The notes beneath the pieces were generated by a model. It saw nothing but the letters and a program-made list of their open reading frames with translations, ran no database searches and was not told the origin of the DNA. A DNA stretch of 7,254 nucleotides. Origin: an uncultured bacterium. GTDB lineage: Bacteria > Cyanobacteriota > Vampirovibrionia > Gastranaerophilales > Gastranaerophilaceae. Positions 5,789-7,254 of this stretch are shown piece after piece. The first letter of the stretch is position 1. Each line of letters starts with the position of its first letter. The stretch lies in NCBI GenBank assembly GCA_900553895.1, contig USFB01000055.1, forward strand, positions 1 through 7,254. Direction: 5' to 3'. The translations under genes and the position numbers were made by a program.

Positions 5789-6601
5789 ATGGCTAGTTAT
5801 AAAATCGGTTTTGTAGGCGCAGGCAAAATGGCGAGCGCAATTATTAAGGGGTTAATCAAAACAGGTTTTGCTAAACCTGAAGAATTGATTGCAACTCAGG
5901 CTAAAAAAGATTTGTTGGAAGAAAAATCAAAAATTTTAGGCATAAAAGTTATTTCTGACAATAAAGAGTTGGCACAATGCGCAGAAACTGTTTTTATAGC
6001 AACAAAGCCAAATCAAGTTGCAGACGTTTTAGCTGAAATTTCTCCTTATATTAATTCAGAAAAACTTGTTGTATCAATTGCAGCGGGAGTTACTACAGAA
6101 AAATTGGAAGCAGGGCTTCCTGGTGGCACAAGAGTTATTAGAGTTATGCCAAACACGCCAGCCCTTGTTGGAGAAGGTATGAGTGGCATGGTTGGCGGGA
6201 AAAAAGCTAAGAAAGAAGATTTAGAATTTATTAAAGAACTTCTTTCTACAATAGGCAAATGTATTGTTGTAGATAACGAGGCTCAAATTGATATTGTTAC
6301 TGCAATTTCAGGTTCAGGCCCTGCATTTTTCTACAAAGTTATTAACGAAATCGCCAGAGCAGGTGAAAAATTAGGCTTGGATTATGAAAAGTCTTTGCTT
6401 TTAAGTATTCAAACGGCAATCGGCTCTGCAAAAATGGCTTTGCATAGAGAAATCCCTATGGAAGAATTGATTGCTAATGTTGCTACAAAGGGTGGCTGTA
6501 CAAGAGTTGGTGTCGATTGTATGGACGAAAATAATACAGAAAAACTTTTCTACGACGTAATCAAGAGTACGACTGATAAAGCGCATGCATTGGGGAAATA
6601 A
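5789..6601 (+). CDS. proC: Pyrroline-5-carboxylate reductase
   Basis: Catalyses the last step of proline synthesis, NAD(P)H-dependent reduction of pyrroline-5-carboxylate to proline, in the cytoplasm. The N-terminal Rossmann motif GFVGAGKMASA is at residues 7-17, followed by ATKPNQ (71-76), VMPNTPALVGEGM (119-131) and SGSGPAFF (174-181) leading into the C-terminal helical dimerisation domain. The usual SPGGTT segment of the active site reads TKGGCT (233-238), so the Ser-Pro is replaced by Thr-Lys and the first Thr by Cys, while Gly-Gly and the last Thr remain. Length (270) is typical. AGAGGTGA (5775-5782) precedes the ATG. It lies 21 nt after metG and probably shares its promoter. No terminator is visible right after it, so some readthrough toward the tRNA gene is possible. 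No other proline genes are in view. Confidence 0.95.
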   Translation: MASYKIGFVGAGKMASAIIKGLIKTGFAKPEELIATQAKKDLLEEKSKILGIKVISDNKELAQCAETVFIATKPNQVADVLAEISPYINSEKLVVSIAAGVTTEKLEAGLPGGTRVIRVMPNTPALVGEGMSGMVGGKKAKKEDLEFIKELLSTIGKCIVVDNEAQIDIVTAISGSGPAFFYKVINEIARAGEKLGLDYEKSLLLSIQTAIGSAKMALHREIPMEELIANVATKGGCTRVGVDCMDENNTEKLFYDVIKSTTDKAHALGK

Positions 6602-6697
6602 AAGTTAAAATATACCAGCTACAAACTTTGAACTTCATTTAACAAATTTAGTAAAATTGCTATATTGAAAAAATTTGATAAAATTTTAAACACCCCC

Positions 6698-6725
6698 TTT
6701 ACAAAAAAAAATCACCATGTACAAT
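6698..6725 (+). promoter_or_regulatory. Likely promoter of tRNA-Ala
   Basis: TTTACA (6698-6703) and TACAAT (6720-6725), separated by 16 bp, each match the consensus at five of six positions. Transcription would start near 6732, about 46 nt before the mature tRNA 5' end. The rest of the 6602-6777 spacer is AT-rich, with only a weak AT-only hairpin near 6673-6689. Confidence 0.5.
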
Positions 6726-6777
6726 AATAAATGTAGCCGATATCAAATAGAGGTTACGCGACCAAAACAACCAAAAT

Positions 6778-6853
6778 GGGGGTTTAGCTCAGCTGGTAGA
6801 GCACCTGCTTTGCACGCAGGGGGTCAGGAGTTCGAATCTCCTAACCTCCACCA
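6778..6853 (+). tRNA. tRNA-Ala(TGC)
   Basis: A complete 76-nt cloverleaf with encoded CCA. The acceptor GGGGGTT (6778-6784) pairs with AACCTCC (6843-6849) with one G-T wobble; discriminator A6850 and CCA at 6851-6853. The D stem is GCTC (6787-6790) with GAGC (6799-6802). The anticodon stem is CCTGC/GCAGG (6804-6808, 6816-6820) with loop TTTGCAC and anticodon TGC at 6811-6813, reading GCA (and other GCN) alanine codons. The T arm is AGGAG/CTCCT around TTCGAAT. The minus-strand recombinase frame ends inside the last 13 bases of this gene. Confidence 0.97.
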
Positions 6854-7254
6854 TAAGAAACACATTCGAACACATCGAATGTGTTTTTTATTGAGAATTC
6901 TCGGGTGCCGTTATTGTCATCATTATAACGATATGCGACAATTCCCCTGTCATTTTCTTCATCGATTATTATTGTATCGATTAAAGTGTTTATAATAAGT
7001 CTCTGACAATCGATATCTTTTATATCGTCTTTTCTAAATTGTTCAAGATAATAAATTATGCTATCTTTTGATTCAGTAGGAGCATTATTTTTGAATTTTT
7101 CAACTTGGATATTATATTCCAAGTTACGTTTTGCCTCTTCTAGGTTTTCTAGGCGGTCTTTTGTAGTTTCTGTAAAAATACCATTTTCAATAGCGGTCAT
7201 AATATTTGCAATTTTATTTTCAACATCTTTTTTCTGCTGTAACATTAAACGAAT
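6841..7254 (-). CDS. Large serine recombinase, C-terminal part (cut by window edge)
   Basis: The frame is open from the right edge (residues IRL precede the internal Met at 7245), so 137 codons of a longer protein are seen. The sequence AIENGIFTETTKDRLENLEE, followed by a Lys/Glu-rich coiled coil, then YYLEQFRKDDIKDIDCQRLI and a short beta-rich end with TIIIDEEN, matches the region after the zinc-ribbon in large serine recombinases of phages and mobile elements. The catalytic N-terminal resolvase domain and most of the recombinase domain would lie beyond the window. Such enzymes integrate and excise their element at att sites. The frame ends VFECVSYGGG with a TAG at 6841-6843, inside the tRNA-Ala 3' end, so the last codons may have been supplied by the target site. 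No separate terminator is seen on this strand. Confidence 0.75.
   Translation of the reverse strand: MRLMLQQKKDVENKIANIMTAIENGIFTETTKDRLENLEEAKRNLEYNIQVEKFKNNAPTESKDSIIYYLEQFRKDDIKDIDCQRLIINTLIDTIIIDEENDRGIVAYRYNDDNNGTREFSIKNTFDVFECVSYGGG
6858..6889 (+). terminator. Rho-independent terminator after tRNA-Ala
   Basis: AAACACATTCGA (6858-6869) pairs perfectly over 12 bp with TCGAATGTGTTT (6875-6886) around ACACA, and a T-run extends through 6889. It starts 4 nt after the tRNA CCA. The same bases are, on the other strand, codons near the end of the serine recombinase frame. Confidence 0.85.

Noticed and set aside
6046..6586. Two minus-strand open frames inside proC
   Set aside because: Both are shadows of the strongly conserved plus-strand proC frame.
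6717..6995. Plus-strand open frame of 92 codons
   Set aside because: It runs through the tRNA-Ala gene and its terminator and has no ribosome site; a chance frame.

Overview
This AT-rich window looks like a bacterial chromosome segment of mostly ordinary housekeeping genes, with foreign or decayed DNA at both ends. Shine-Dalgarno sites sit 8-9 nt before the starts, terminators are Rho-independent, and codons are A/T-ending. The orphan protein at 657-1454 has an N-terminal N-F-S-A-K-L motif of a kind I associate with gut Gastranaerophilales (Vampirovibrionia/Melainabacteria). That taxonomic guess is inference and a search is needed to confirm it.

Left end (1-656): a reading frame open from the window edge starts as the adenylation domain of an NAD-dependent DNA ligase (LigA). 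Near position 276-285 it switches in frame to the start of an IS30-family transposase DDE domain, then loses recognisable similarity and stops at 458. It is a broken chimera, not a working gene. About 200 bp of AT-rich spacer with short repeats follows.

Centre (657-4105): an unrecognised 265-aa protein with a strong terminator is followed by about 370 bp without a gene. That gap contains short direct repeats, a degenerate minus-strand frame and one stretch resembling a CRISPR repeat. Next come aspS (aspartyl-tRNA synthetase), with its own promoter and terminator and a probable TTG start, and a small secreted CxxC protein on the minus strand.

Right part (4112-6853): promoters for the small secreted protein and for metG lie back to back. 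metG (methionyl-tRNA synthetase) and proC (pyrroline-5-carboxylate reductase) are 21 nt apart and probably cotranscribed. tRNA-Ala(TGC) follows with its own likely promoter and terminator. Three features serve translation (aspS, metG, tRNA-Ala) and one proline synthesis (proC).

Right end (6841-7254): the minus strand encodes the C-terminal part of a large serine recombinase, cut by the window edge. Its last codons and stop lie inside the 3' end of the tRNA-Ala gene, which suggests the edge of an integrated element. I did not find a clear new defence or metabolic system. The most informative places are the two foreign-looking ends, the 1506-1865 gap and the divergent promoter with a predicted leaderless transcript.
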